Source: Saccharothrix espanaensis DSM 44229
Lineage (GTDB): Bacteria; Actinomycetota; Actinomycetes; Mycobacteriales; Pseudonocardiaceae
NCBI RefSeq assembly: GCF_000328705.1
Contig: NC_019673.1
Span: forward strand, 6,014,001 to 6,078,000
DNA: 64,000 nucleotides
Reading direction: 5' to 3'
The notes beneath the pieces are model-generated. The model was not told where the DNA came from and made no database searches. It saw only the letters and a program-made list of their open reading frames with translations. Positions 45,578 to 54,256 of the stretch are shown here, in pieces; within the stretch, counting starts at the first letter, position 1; each line of letters starts with the position of its first letter. Made by a program: the position numbers and the translations under genes.

Positions 45578-46398
45578 CTGGTGACCTCCGCGTCGGACAT
45601 CAGCGCCATCCAGGCGGCTGCGGCCTCGTCCAGCAGGGTGAGCCCCAGCCGGTTGCAGTGCGTGTGCCACGCGTGCCGGAACGCGTCGACACCGCCCAGC
45701 TCACCGGCCACGTCGGAGCACAGCCCGGCGACCGCGACCGCTGCCGCCGCCGGCGGCCGGTCCTGCGGGGTCGCCGAGCTCTGCGCCCGGCACCTGCGCC
45801 GGACCTCCGCGGCCTGGTCGCCGGCGAGCCGTTCGGCCCAGACCGTCATCTCCGGCCCGAGTTCGTGCTCGCGCAACGCGTGCCGCAGCACGTCCACGCC
45901 GTGCCGGAAGCGCTCGCCCCAGGAGTGCTGCCGGTGCGCACGCAGCGCGACTGCGCTGGAGGCCTTGAGGAATCGCAGGGTGCGCGGCGCGTCGGTACAG
46001 GAGGGACCGCCCGGCATCCACTCGCCGTCGAACTCCGTCTCCCACCACGTCCGGGAAGCCCGCAACGGCAGCACGACCCCGGTGCCGGTCTCCCGCGCCC
46101 TGATCCACGCGACCGATCGCTCGTACTCCGCCACGGTGAGCGCGCGCGGCTCGGGGTTGCGCTCCGCCCACCGCCGGAACTCGCCGTCCAGGCGCGACAT
46201 CGCCCGTGTCCGCTGCTCCCGGTCGGCGCACAACAGCCGGATGCGGACATGCGGTCCGCCGTCCCAGTAGCGGAGGAAGAACCACGCGCCCAGCCCGAAC
46301 TCCTCATGGACCCGCGCCGCCGCCGGCAGCAGCACGGGTAGTTGTCGATCGAGGTCGCTGTGCGCGCAAACGTGGACCGACAACCACTCCTCAGCCAT
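45574..46398 (-). CDS. LanB C-terminal-like elimination protein (thiopeptide dehydratase subunit)
   Basis: This 274-residue protein belongs to the SpaB-C/'thiopeptide-type bacteriocin biosynthesis' family. The conserved face is 'GAWFFLRYWDGGPHVRIRLL', and 'WMPGGPSC...RFLKASSAVAL' matches the usual GG...F..SS pattern. In split LanB systems this subunit removes glutamate from glutamylated Ser/Thr to make dehydroamino acids (TbtC role). ATG 46398 overlaps the glutamylation-gene stop by 8 bp. The [4+2] cyclase role is the alternative. Confidence 0.8.
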   Translation of the reverse strand: MAEEWLSVHVCAHSDLDRQLPVLLPAAARVHEEFGLGAWFFLRYWDGGPHVRIRLLCADREQRTRAMSRLDGEFRRWAERNPEPRALTVAEYERSVAWIRARETGTGVVLPLRASRTWWETEFDGEWMPGGPSCTDAPRTLRFLKASSAVALRAHRQHSWGERFRHGVDVLRHALREHELGPEMTVWAERLAGDQAAEVRRRCRAQSSATPQDRPPAAAAVAVAGLCSDVAGELGGVDAFRHAWHTHCNRLGLTLLDEAAAAWMALMSDAEVTR

Positions 46399-48820
46399 CC
46401 CCGAGCCCCACTTCCCACACCACTTCCGGAACCCACGGCGTGCCGTGCGCGTCAGCCGGCACCTGCGCGCTGGTCGGCAGGACCTCGTGGAACAGCAGCC
46501 GGCGGGCACCCTTGCGGGTCAGCTTGTCCAGCTGGAGCACGCCCAACGGCGAGGAGAGGTCCAGCGGCAACGGTTTGCGGTGCTTGTCCGCGACCGTGCT
46601 GCCCACGACCCGCACGTACACCTGCCGAGGTATCTCCAACCGTCCGCACCACTCGGCGACCCGCACGCCGTAGGGGAACAGGTCCTCGCCGGCACCGCGT
46701 CCCGGCACGTCGGCCGCGTCCACGATGACGGTGCGCCGGAGCAGCACCACGTCGCCGATCCGCACCCTGGGCGTGACGACCGCCCCGTCACCCACCACCT
46801 CGCCCGCCGCGGCGACGACCGGCTGCACCCGGTGCTCCGCCGGCGGCGCGAACGCCCGCAGCAGCACGCGGATCACCGCCGGGCCGCGGAACTCCGCCAT
46901 CCGTCCTCTCGGGACGATGCGCACCGGCCGGCCGCGGTGGGTCAGCAGGAGCCGCCCGGCCCGGGAGACCACCCGGCAGTCCCGGGCGTCGACGCCGCGT
47001 CCGCCGACCGCCGGTCCGGCCAGGTTCAGCTCCGGCAGGGCACCCAGCTCGCGCAGGTTGACGTTGCTGCCGGACACGGCGGAGATCTCCACGTCGAGCG
47101 TGCCGGGCCGGGTGACCGGCCGGTCGTCCGGCCAGCCGGCGACCTCCTCGGCGGGCAGCCCCAGCCGGCGCAGGATGCGCCGCACGTGCGCGGCCGGTCG
47201 TCCGGAGCCGTCCTCGACCGAGTTGACCACGAACAGCCGCCGGCCGGCCACGCGGACCGGGTGGCCGTAGAACGCCAGGCTCGTGGTCGCGCTGGGGCCG
47301 GGATCGGGTGCGGGCGGCAGCGCGTCGAGGGTGATGCCGTCGGGCCCGACCGGCGCGGCGGCGATCAGCTCCCGCAGCCCGCCGAGACCGGCCGCCGACG
47401 CGTCCGGCAACAGGAACCCGTCGCTCCACAACGCGTCCAGCCCCGGTGTCCCGCGAGCGGTGGCCAGGTCGTGCAGCACGTCGACCAGCGGGACCGGGGT
47501 GCCTTCCCCGTGCCGTTCGGCGAGGTGGTGCGCGACGACCGCGCGCACCGGCTCCCACGGGTCCGCATGCCCGATCCAGTTCCCGATCGCGCGCAAGGTC
47601 GGCTCGACCTGCCGCCAGCCCGCGTCGAGTTCCAGCCGTCCGTCCCGCAGCACGCTGTCGGCGAACGTCGCAGTACCGCGGGAGAGCGCGTCGGCGGGCC
47701 AGCCCAGTCGACGCCCCAGCCCGGAGAGGGCTTCGGGCAGGCGTTCGACGGCGGCGGCCCCGGTGTCCGGCCGCATCGCGCTGTCGACCAGGTCGGCCAC
47801 CTCGCCGAGCGCGGCGGACACCGGGGTCGCCCGGTGCGAGCCGAGCACCGCCCGCACCGGGTCGTCCCCCTGGGCGCCGACCGCTCCGGCCGCGACGACC
47901 AGGTCCGCGCGCACCAACGAGTCGAGCAGCCCACGCGCCCGGGGCACGTCGCCCAGCACCGCGGCGAGGTCGTCCACGGCCGCCGCCACGTCGCGCGGGT
48001 GGCCGAGCCACGTGCCGAGCACCCGGCGGACCGGTTCGTCCAGCCGGAGCTGGCGGACGCCGGCGTGACCGTGCGGCACGAACCGCACGAACTCGCCGAA
48101 CGTCGTGCTCGGGTTCGCCGTCACCCGGTCCACCGGGCCGAGCTGCCGGACGAGCACTTCGGTGATGGTCGCGTTCAGCTCGACGTGGTCGACCCGCCGG
48201 GTGAGGTCCCCGGCCCACCGGTCCGGGCCGTCGTGGAAGACGCCACGGGCCCAACCGCACAGCGCACCGCGCGGCGTGGACTTGACCGAACCGCGCGCCA
48301 CGAACGCGTACAGGCTCAGCACCGCGTCCACGTCCGCAGGACCGGCACGTCCGTCGAGCACCGCGGCCAACGGCGACCCGGCCCGCTGGAGCTCGACCTT
48401 GACCGGCGGCAGCCCCGCGAGTTCCACGACGGCGGCCGAGCTCCGGCGCAGTTCGTCCGTCCACACGCGTTGCCCGTCCTCGACCGCGGCTTCGAGTCGC
48501 GCGTGCACCGCGAGCCAGTACCGCACCTCGTCCGCCACCGCCCCCGGCAGCCGTCCGCCGACGCCGGACCACAGGCGGCGCACGCGTGCCGCACGGCGGT
48601 TGTGGATCGCCCTCCTGAGGTCGAGCAGGACCCGGCGGTCAGGGTGCGCCGCCTGCGCGCCGATCAGTCCGTGCAACGCGTCCGAGCACCGCCCACCGCT
48701 GAGGCGGAGCTCCTCCGCCGTCGCCGCCCGCCGTTCGACCGCCGACGCCGCCGAGGCGGAGCCGACGACGTCCGGTGCGGTCGCGGGCAGGGCGGGCACC
48801 CGCACGACGTAGGGGTTCAC
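46391..48820 (-). CDS. LanB-type tRNA-dependent glutamylation protein of split dehydratase
   Basis: This 809-residue protein matches the lantibiotic dehydratase N-terminal domain (TbtB-like): it would transfer Glu from glutamyl-tRNA to Ser/Thr of the core. Visible features are the 'LYAFVARGSVKSTPRGALCG' segment (the K-S-T-P/R-G motif of the family), 'LNATITEVLVRQL', and the C-terminal 'FPYGVRVAEWCGRLEIPRQV' with 'KHRKPLPLDLSSPLGV'. GTG 48820 overlaps the dehydrogenase stop (GTGA). Its partner for elimination is the next gene. Confidence 0.9.
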   Translation of the reverse strand: MNPYVVRVPALPATAPDVVGSASAASAVERRAATAEELRLSGGRCSDALHGLIGAQAAHPDRRVLLDLRRAIHNRRAARVRRLWSGVGGRLPGAVADEVRYWLAVHARLEAAVEDGQRVWTDELRRSSAAVVELAGLPPVKVELQRAGSPLAAVLDGRAGPADVDAVLSLYAFVARGSVKSTPRGALCGWARGVFHDGPDRWAGDLTRRVDHVELNATITEVLVRQLGPVDRVTANPSTTFGEFVRFVPHGHAGVRQLRLDEPVRRVLGTWLGHPRDVAAAVDDLAAVLGDVPRARGLLDSLVRADLVVAAGAVGAQGDDPVRAVLGSHRATPVSAALGEVADLVDSAMRPDTGAAAVERLPEALSGLGRRLGWPADALSRGTATFADSVLRDGRLELDAGWRQVEPTLRAIGNWIGHADPWEPVRAVVAHHLAERHGEGTPVPLVDVLHDLATARGTPGLDALWSDGFLLPDASAAGLGGLRELIAAAPVGPDGITLDALPPAPDPGPSATTSLAFYGHPVRVAGRRLFVVNSVEDGSGRPAAHVRRILRRLGLPAEEVAGWPDDRPVTRPGTLDVEISAVSGSNVNLRELGALPELNLAGPAVGGRGVDARDCRVVSRAGRLLLTHRGRPVRIVPRGRMAEFRGPAVIRVLLRAFAPPAEHRVQPVVAAAGEVVGDGAVVTPRVRIGDVVLLRRTVIVDAADVPGRGAGEDLFPYGVRVAEWCGRLEIPRQVYVRVVGSTVADKHRKPLPLDLSSPLGVLQLDKLTRKGARRLLFHEVLPTSAQVPADAHGTPWVPEVVWEVGLGDG

Positions 48821-50245
48821 CGGTCCGCTCCCACTTGGATGCGGTAGCGCGCGGACGCCCGCTTCCGGGCGACCATCACCGCGAACACCGCGATCCGGGA
48901 CGGACCACCGGTCACGTCGCGGATCGGCTGGGTCAGGAAACCGTTGTGCACCCTGGCGACCAACCCCTCCGCGCTCGCCGCCACCAGCAGCCGCGTCGTG
49001 GCGGCTCCGGCACGCAGGTGCAGGTCGACGTACGCCCGGTCGCCGCGCTCCCGCCGCCACTCGTCGGCGTCGGTGGTGACGAAGAACGTCGCGGGCGCGA
49101 GGTGCGCGTTCGTGGACTGCGCCAGCTGGCAGCGGCGGAGGAAAGCCCGCACGTCACCGACCAAGGACGTCGTGCCGTCGTAGAGGCCGTCGGCGACTCC
49201 CCGGACGTTCACGGCGGCGGTGAGCACGGACAGCGCCGGCGCGCCGCCCCACATCCCCGGGAACGATGTCGTGCGCGCGGCCGAGCCCAGCCGCGCGAGC
49301 TGGTCGCGGTCCAGGGACGCCGGCGACGGGATGAACCCCGGATCGCCCGAATCCCGATCGCGGCGCACCCGGCGCCACGGCACGCGCAACGGCTCCGGCC
49401 CGTCGTCGTGCGGTACGGGGTGCGCCGCCGGCACGGGCATGGTGGTCGAGGCGAACCGCCGGTGCGCCGCCGCGGCCGAGGGCCCGACCTCGTCGATCGG
49501 CGGGCAGGGGCGGTGCGCGGACGTGGGCGACCGGTCGGGCCGCGGCCAGGTCCACGACCCCGCCGGTCAGCCGGATCATCAGCAGCGCGGACTCCCGCGC
49601 GCCGTCCAGGCCCAGCAACCCGTCCAGCTCGGCGGCGGTGGAGTCGGTGTCGAACGCGCCGACCAGCCCGAGGGCGCGTGCCGTCAGCAGCAGGCTTTCC
49701 GCGAGCAGTCCCGCCTCCTGGCACACCAGCCGGTAGGCGTACTCGCCGTAGTGGGCGCCGATCGTGCCGACCGCGGCGCTGATCACCAACCCGGTCCTGG
49801 TCCACCGCCGGTGCCGCGGCGGAGCGGCGGACCGCAACTGGTGGTGCTCGGGGAAGTACCGGGCGACGTCCGGAGCACCCGCCGGGCCGTCCCCGCCGAC
49901 GACCCAGACCGAACAGGGGTGCACGCACCGGGCGGACGGCACGACGCGGTGGTGCCGCCAGGCCGACTGCGGCCCGAGCTCGACCGCCGACGCCCCGGCC
50001 CCGTGCGCGAGGAGTGCGGCCAACGCGGCGGCCGTGAGCCCGGCGCGTGCACCACCGCCGCCCGACCAGTCGACCGCGGGATCGACGTCGACCGGCGGGA
50101 GCCGCCGCACCCAGGAGGGCGTGCCGGTGTCGCGCCGCCACGGCGGGAACTCGGCGGGCAGGCCCCGCGGCACCACGTCGGCCATCCGGTCGAAGGTGAG
50201 CCGCAGGTACCGGTCGACGGCCGGCGCCGTGTCGTCGGCGATCAC
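48817..50245 (-). pseudogene. SagB-type azoline dehydrogenase, frameshifted or split
   Basis: GTG 50245 (overlapping the YcaO stop) opens the first half with 'YGEYAYRLVCQEAGLLAESL' and 'LLLTARALGLVGAFDTDS', typical of SagB/ThcOx flavin dehydrogenases. At about 49,488 (CCCCTGCCCGCCGATCG) the frame breaks: the continuing protein-like sequence ('PPIDEVGPSAAAAHRRFAST' into 'MPVPAAHPVP') is in another frame and runs to 48817 with the second half ('SFPGMWGGAPALSVLTAAV', 'QLAQSTNAHLAPATFFVTT'). The unshifted frame stops at 49154. Either the gene is inactivated, it is a sequencing error, or two polypeptides are made (ATG 49440). It would oxidise azolines to azoles. Confidence 0.78.
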
Positions 50246-52059
50246 GGGAACGGGTGGGGAAGCAGGTTCAGGTCGGCCCGGGTCAACGGCCCGCCGGCGC
50301 GCCCCATCCGCGCCGGCGCGGTCCGCAGCCGGTCCAGGTCGCACCGCCGCGCCCAGTGCCCGAACGTCATCGGGACGCTCCCGGGCACCAGCACCTTCAC
50401 GCAGCGGAACCCACCCAGGCGGTGCTCGGGCGTGGTCTGGTCGACCACGAGCACCGGCAGCCCGGCGTCCCCGACGCGCTCCACCACATCGGCCAGGTCG
50501 TCGCGCAGGTCGTCGTGGCGGTGCGGCTCGGCGTGCCGGCGCGCGGCGTCGGCCAGGCTCAGCCGGTCCACCGGGTCGAGCAGGAACTCCAGGCGCGGGA
50601 ACGCCTCCGGGGCGCAGTACAGCAGCCGGTGGTCCTCCATGTGCCGCACCTCGTCCGGGTCGTCCAGCATGGCCAGCGCGCGGTCCCGGTTCGCGCGGTA
50701 GGCGGGCGGGAACTCCGAGGTGAACGGCGCGAGTTCGAGCAGCGCCCCCTCGAACGCCGTACCCAGGTCGAGGTGCGCGCCGGCCGCGCACAGCGCCTTC
50801 GGCTGCCCCGGCCGGTCGTGCTCGTCCACGGCCAGCACCCAGACCGCCGGGACGCCGAGGTCGGTGGTGATGTCGAACAGGTGGATCCGGTAGCCGCTGA
50901 GCCGTTCGATGCGCTCGACCATGAGCCGCAGCGCGGTGTCGCGGACCGGGTCGAGCTCCACCTCGACCGGTCGCACCCGGCAGTACCAGGTCAGCAGGAA
51001 CGCGTCCCGCTCGGCGATCTCGAACAGGCCGTGCAGCGCCGCCTCCGTCGGGTTCGAACCGATCGCGCACCCGTTGGAGATCTCGTAGGCCAACGACGGC
51101 GTCTCCGTCCGGTGGTACAGCGGCTCGTAGTAGGCGAAGCACTCCGGGACCAGCACCGCGGTGCCGGCCGTCAGCGAGTGCGCCCACACCCACGGGATCT
51201 CGCGATCCTCGTCGAACGGGTGGAAGGGGAAGTTCGCGCCGGTGTACTGCTCCGGCTCGTGGAGGCCGAATTCGCGCGGGTCCACGGCGGTGTCGCGGAG
51301 CCGGGCGAAGCTGTCGCGGACCGCGGTGCGCCGACCGCCCGGCTGCGCGCCGCCGGACCGCTCCAGCGCCTCGGCGACGGCGGTGACCTCCGCCCCGAGG
51401 AAGCTGCCCTGCCGGCCGAAGCCGATCTCCTGGCGGGGTGACACGCGCAGCCCGGCCGGCGCGGTCGCGGTGGGGAACAGGCCGTGCGCGCTGCGCCGGA
51501 TGTGCCGGACGAGCCCGGCTTCCTCGTCCACGTACAGGTCGCGCAACGCGTCGGCGGAGTCCAGCAGGTTGCGCACCCGGTACCGGTCGGGCGCGGGCTT
51601 GGGCACGGGCACCTCGAACACGTCGGGTGCCGGCGGGCCGTCGTCCGGCACCGATCCGCAGGTCGGGCACAGCGGGTCGGGGAGGAACTTCCGGTTCGCG
51701 ACCGCGAGGTCCTTCAGCGACAGCACCTGGAAAGCGGTGTGCGGGGCGCCCGCGGTGTCGACCCGGGCCCGCACGAGTTCTGCCAGCAGCGGCCGGATCA
51801 GGCGGTGCCGGTCGTCGAACCGGACGCGGCCCTCCCGCGCGAACCGGGCGACGGTGGGCACGGCTTCGGGCCGGCACGCCGCCCGGCGGGAGACCAGGCA
51901 GCGCAGGCAGCCCGGCACCCCGGCGCGCGAGGTCGGGCCGAGGATGACCTTGCCGGGCTCCCACCACGCCGTGGTGCTCCGCCCGCCCACCCCGGACTCC
52001 TCGTCCACCAACGCCAGGTGCTCCTCGGTCGGTGGCGCGTCCAGCACGTGCAGCGTCAT
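50242..52059 (-). CDS. YcaO cyclodehydratase (thiopeptide azoline-forming enzyme)
   Basis: This 605-residue protein contains a YcaO domain in the C-terminal ~400 residues: ATP-binding features 'LAYEISNGCAIGSNPTEAAL' and 'GLFEIAERDAFLLTWY', then 'YRIHLFDITTDLGVPAVWVL', ending in the Pro-rich tail 'LLPHPFP' expected of a D protein. The N-terminal ~200 residues include two CxxC pairs ('GCLRCL', 'LCPTCG') that could bind zinc. With the Ocin-ThiF partner it converts Cys (and perhaps Ser/Thr) of the core to azolines. ATG 52059 overlaps the ThiF stop (ATGA). Confidence 0.92.
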   Translation of the reverse strand: MTLHVLDAPPTEEHLALVDEESGVGGRSTTAWWEPGKVILGPTSRAGVPGCLRCLVSRRAACRPEAVPTVARFAREGRVRFDDRHRLIRPLLAELVRARVDTAGAPHTAFQVLSLKDLAVANRKFLPDPLCPTCGSVPDDGPPAPDVFEVPVPKPAPDRYRVRNLLDSADALRDLYVDEEAGLVRHIRRSAHGLFPTATAPAGLRVSPRQEIGFGRQGSFLGAEVTAVAEALERSGGAQPGGRRTAVRDSFARLRDTAVDPREFGLHEPEQYTGANFPFHPFDEDREIPWVWAHSLTAGTAVLVPECFAYYEPLYHRTETPSLAYEISNGCAIGSNPTEAALHGLFEIAERDAFLLTWYCRVRPVEVELDPVRDTALRLMVERIERLSGYRIHLFDITTDLGVPAVWVLAVDEHDRPGQPKALCAAGAHLDLGTAFEGALLELAPFTSEFPPAYRANRDRALAMLDDPDEVRHMEDHRLLYCAPEAFPRLEFLLDPVDRLSLADAARRHAEPHRHDDLRDDLADVVERVGDAGLPVLVVDQTTPEHRLGGFRCVKVLVPGSVPMTFGHWARRCDLDRLRTAPARMGRAGGPLTRADLNLLPHPFP

Positions 52060-54023
52060 CGGACCGCCTCCTCGCGCGAAGCCGCGACCACGACCGCGCA
52101 GACCCGGCCGACCCGGCCGAGCAGCGGGTGGGTCGGGGCGGTGACGGCGAGGACGTCGCACTCGGCACCCAGCGCGGATCGCAACCACCGCGCCGCGTTC
52201 GCCACCACGCCGGGCGCGGCGGGTTCGTCCGCGCACCCGGCCCCGGCGGGGATCGACGGTGCGCGCAACGCCTGGCCGGTGACGGTCTCGTGGAGTCCGC
52301 ACGCCGCGTCGAACAGCGCGTCGGTCGCCGCCCGCGCCGGGTCGTGGGCGACGCCGACCCCGGTGAGGCCGGTGGGGGACTCGGCGCGGGCGACCGCGAA
52401 GCCGTCCTCGTCCAGCACCGAGCGCACGGTGACCTCGTGGCCGCCCGCCGCCAGGATCCGCCGCAAGCGGACGTCGTGGGGGCTGTCCGCGCCGACCACC
52501 TCGCCGCCTGGGGCCGCGCGGTCGCGCAAGGCCCGCTGACCGAGCCTGCCCACCGCGCGCAGCGCCGCTTCCCCCCAGTTCGCGCCGGAGGCGACGCCCA
52601 GCGGGACCCCGGTCTCCAGCCATGCCGCGAGCCGGTCCCGCGGCACGTCGACCGGGCGGTCGCGGAGCAGGTCGGACATCGCGTGGACGTCGTCGTGGCG
52701 CGCGTCGGCGACGGCGTCGAGGCAGGCCCGTTCCGCTGCGACGAGCACCGCGGCCAGCCGGGCGGTGGTGAGGTCGAGCCCGGTTCCCACGGCGGTGACC
52801 CGGGCCCCGTCGTCCTCGACGGAGGTGACGGCGGCACGGCAGCAGTGCAGGGGGACCTGCGCCAGAGACCCCTCGTCGACCTCGCCCACCGCGCCGAAGC
52901 GGCTGTCCGCCTCGGACCTGAAGACCGGGGAGAAGGCCGCGGATCCGGTGTCGTCCGGCGGCAGCGACGCCGCCCAGCCTCCGGGCGCGGCCGGCACCTC
53001 CGGCGCTTCGGCGGAGAGCACGACGGCCTCGGTTTCGAGGGTGGCCAGGTCGATCCGCACGGCCCGGTCGCGGAAGTCGTCGGCGGGCACCCCGGTCAGC
53101 AGCTTGAACGCCTCGAAGGCGAGTTGCCCGGCCACGATGCGCGCCGTGGGCGTGCCGAGGAACGGGCTCGGCGCGGTCGTGACGCGGAGCCGCCGCCACA
53201 GGTCCGGCCCCCGCGTCCCGCCGGCCGGGCCGGCCAGCGGACCGAGCCAGGCCTCGTCGCCGGCGATCACGCCGTGCAGGACCGTCCTCCCGGCGCGCTC
53301 GCAGTGCTCGTCGAGCCACCCGGCCGCCGCGGCGTCGAACTCGTCGGCGAAGTGGAGGACAACGGCCGTCCGCCGCACCAGCTCGGCGAGTCGCGTCCGC
53401 GCGGCGATGGGACCGTCGTCGGGGCCTATCACCTCGACGGTCAGATCGGGGTCGCGGGTCTGGGCGTCGGCCACCACCTGGCGCACGCCGAGCGCGCTGG
53501 GATCACCGGCCATCAGCACCGCGGTGGTGCGCCGGTTCCCCAACTGCACCAAGGCACGCACCAGGCCCTCCAACGTCCGACCCGACCCGACGCACAGGAC
53601 CGCGGCGTCCCGGAACGACTCGTACCGCGCGGCCGGCGAATCGCCGAAGTACTCGATGAAGGCCAATTCCCCGGCGTAGGCGGTCAACTCGCGCGCGGAC
53701 AGCCCGTGCGCGCGGTCGACACCCGCGTTCCGCACGAACCCGGCGTCGTGCAGGTTGTGCACCAGCAGGCGGACTTGCTCGCCGACCGCGGGCGGCAGGC
53801 CGCGTACGAGGTCACCCAGCGTCGCGCTGCCGTCGAGGTGGGGTGCGATCCTGTCGATGAGCGCGTACGACGACTTGCCCCGAATGGTCAGCGAGGCGGC
53901 GTTGCACAACAGGAAGGCCCCGTCGTCATCAGGTACCCACAGCGCGTCGGTGCGCAGCTTCGGTCTGAATTCGTCCGCGACCACGGCGGCCGAACCGGGC
54001 GTTGGTGTGTTCACGGTTCGCAC
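52056..54023 (-). CDS. Ocin-ThiF-like leader-binding protein of the cyclodehydratase
   Basis: This 655-residue protein combines an N-terminal RiPP recognition element-like winged helix (residues ~20-110, 'KLRTDALWVPDDDGAFLLC') with a ThiF/E1-like region and a C-terminal YcaO-like or accessory segment. It matches the TbtF/TpdF class that binds the precursor leader and presents the core to the YcaO protein. 'AAVLCVGSGRTLEGLVRALV' marks the Rossmann part, without a catalytic Cys adenylation set. GTG 54023 is taken; GTG 54014 is an alternative. It is 62 bp after the precursor stop. Confidence 0.85.
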   Translation of the reverse strand: MRTVNTPTPGSAAVVADEFRPKLRTDALWVPDDDGAFLLCNAASLTIRGKSSYALIDRIAPHLDGSATLGDLVRGLPPAVGEQVRLLVHNLHDAGFVRNAGVDRAHGLSARELTAYAGELAFIEYFGDSPAARYESFRDAAVLCVGSGRTLEGLVRALVQLGNRRTTAVLMAGDPSALGVRQVVADAQTRDPDLTVEVIGPDDGPIAARTRLAELVRRTAVVLHFADEFDAAAAGWLDEHCERAGRTVLHGVIAGDEAWLGPLAGPAGGTRGPDLWRRLRVTTAPSPFLGTPTARIVAGQLAFEAFKLLTGVPADDFRDRAVRIDLATLETEAVVLSAEAPEVPAAPGGWAASLPPDDTGSAAFSPVFRSEADSRFGAVGEVDEGSLAQVPLHCCRAAVTSVEDDGARVTAVGTGLDLTTARLAAVLVAAERACLDAVADARHDDVHAMSDLLRDRPVDVPRDRLAAWLETGVPLGVASGANWGEAALRAVGRLGQRALRDRAAPGGEVVGADSPHDVRLRRILAAGGHEVTVRSVLDEDGFAVARAESPTGLTGVGVAHDPARAATDALFDAACGLHETVTGQALRAPSIPAGAGCADEPAAPGVVANAARWLRSALGAECDVLAVTAPTHPLLGRVGRVCAVVVAASREEAVR

Positions 54024-54085
54024 GTCCCCCTCATGGCGGTGCGGGCGCGGCCGGTCCGGTGGTCCGGACCGGCCGCCCCGGGTTA

Positions 54086-54256
54086 TCAGGTGGAGCAGCT
54101 ACAAGCGGACGTGGAGCAGCAGCACGACGCACCGACCTCGGTCAGGCCGTGCCCCATTCGCAGCGACTCCAGGCCTGCCGTGTTCGACGCGAAATCGAGT
54201 GTCTCCACGTCGAGGTCGCTCAGGTCGAGCAGGACGTGGTCATTGTCAATGTCCAC
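54086..54256 (-). CDS. Thiopeptide precursor peptide
   Basis: The 56-residue precursor begins VDIDNDHVLLDLSDLDVETL and ends with the core SCCCSTSACSCST. The acidic leader (43 residues) rich in Leu-Asp and ending in E-V-G-A is typical of thiopeptide leaders. In the core, Ser1 and Ser10 are spaced for a six-membered nitrogen ring closing a 26-membered macrocycle, as in nosiheptide (SCTTCECCCSCSS). Five Cys (2,3,4,9,11) can become thiazoles; Ser5, Thr6, Ser7, Ser12 and Thr13 may be dehydrated. GTG 54256 follows GGGGGAGAA; an in-frame GTG further upstream (54298) is less likely. It heads the operon. Confidence 0.92.
   Translation of the reverse strand: MDIDNDHVLLDLSDLDVETLDFASNTAGLESLRMGHGLTEVGASCCCSTSACSCST

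Noticed and set aside
50242..53319. A 1025-codon open frame spanning YcaO and part of the ThiF-like gene, suggesting a fused cyclodehydratase
   Set aside because: The upstream part is a shadow of the ThiF-like gene in another frame; ATG 52059 with ATGA overlap is the real YcaO start.
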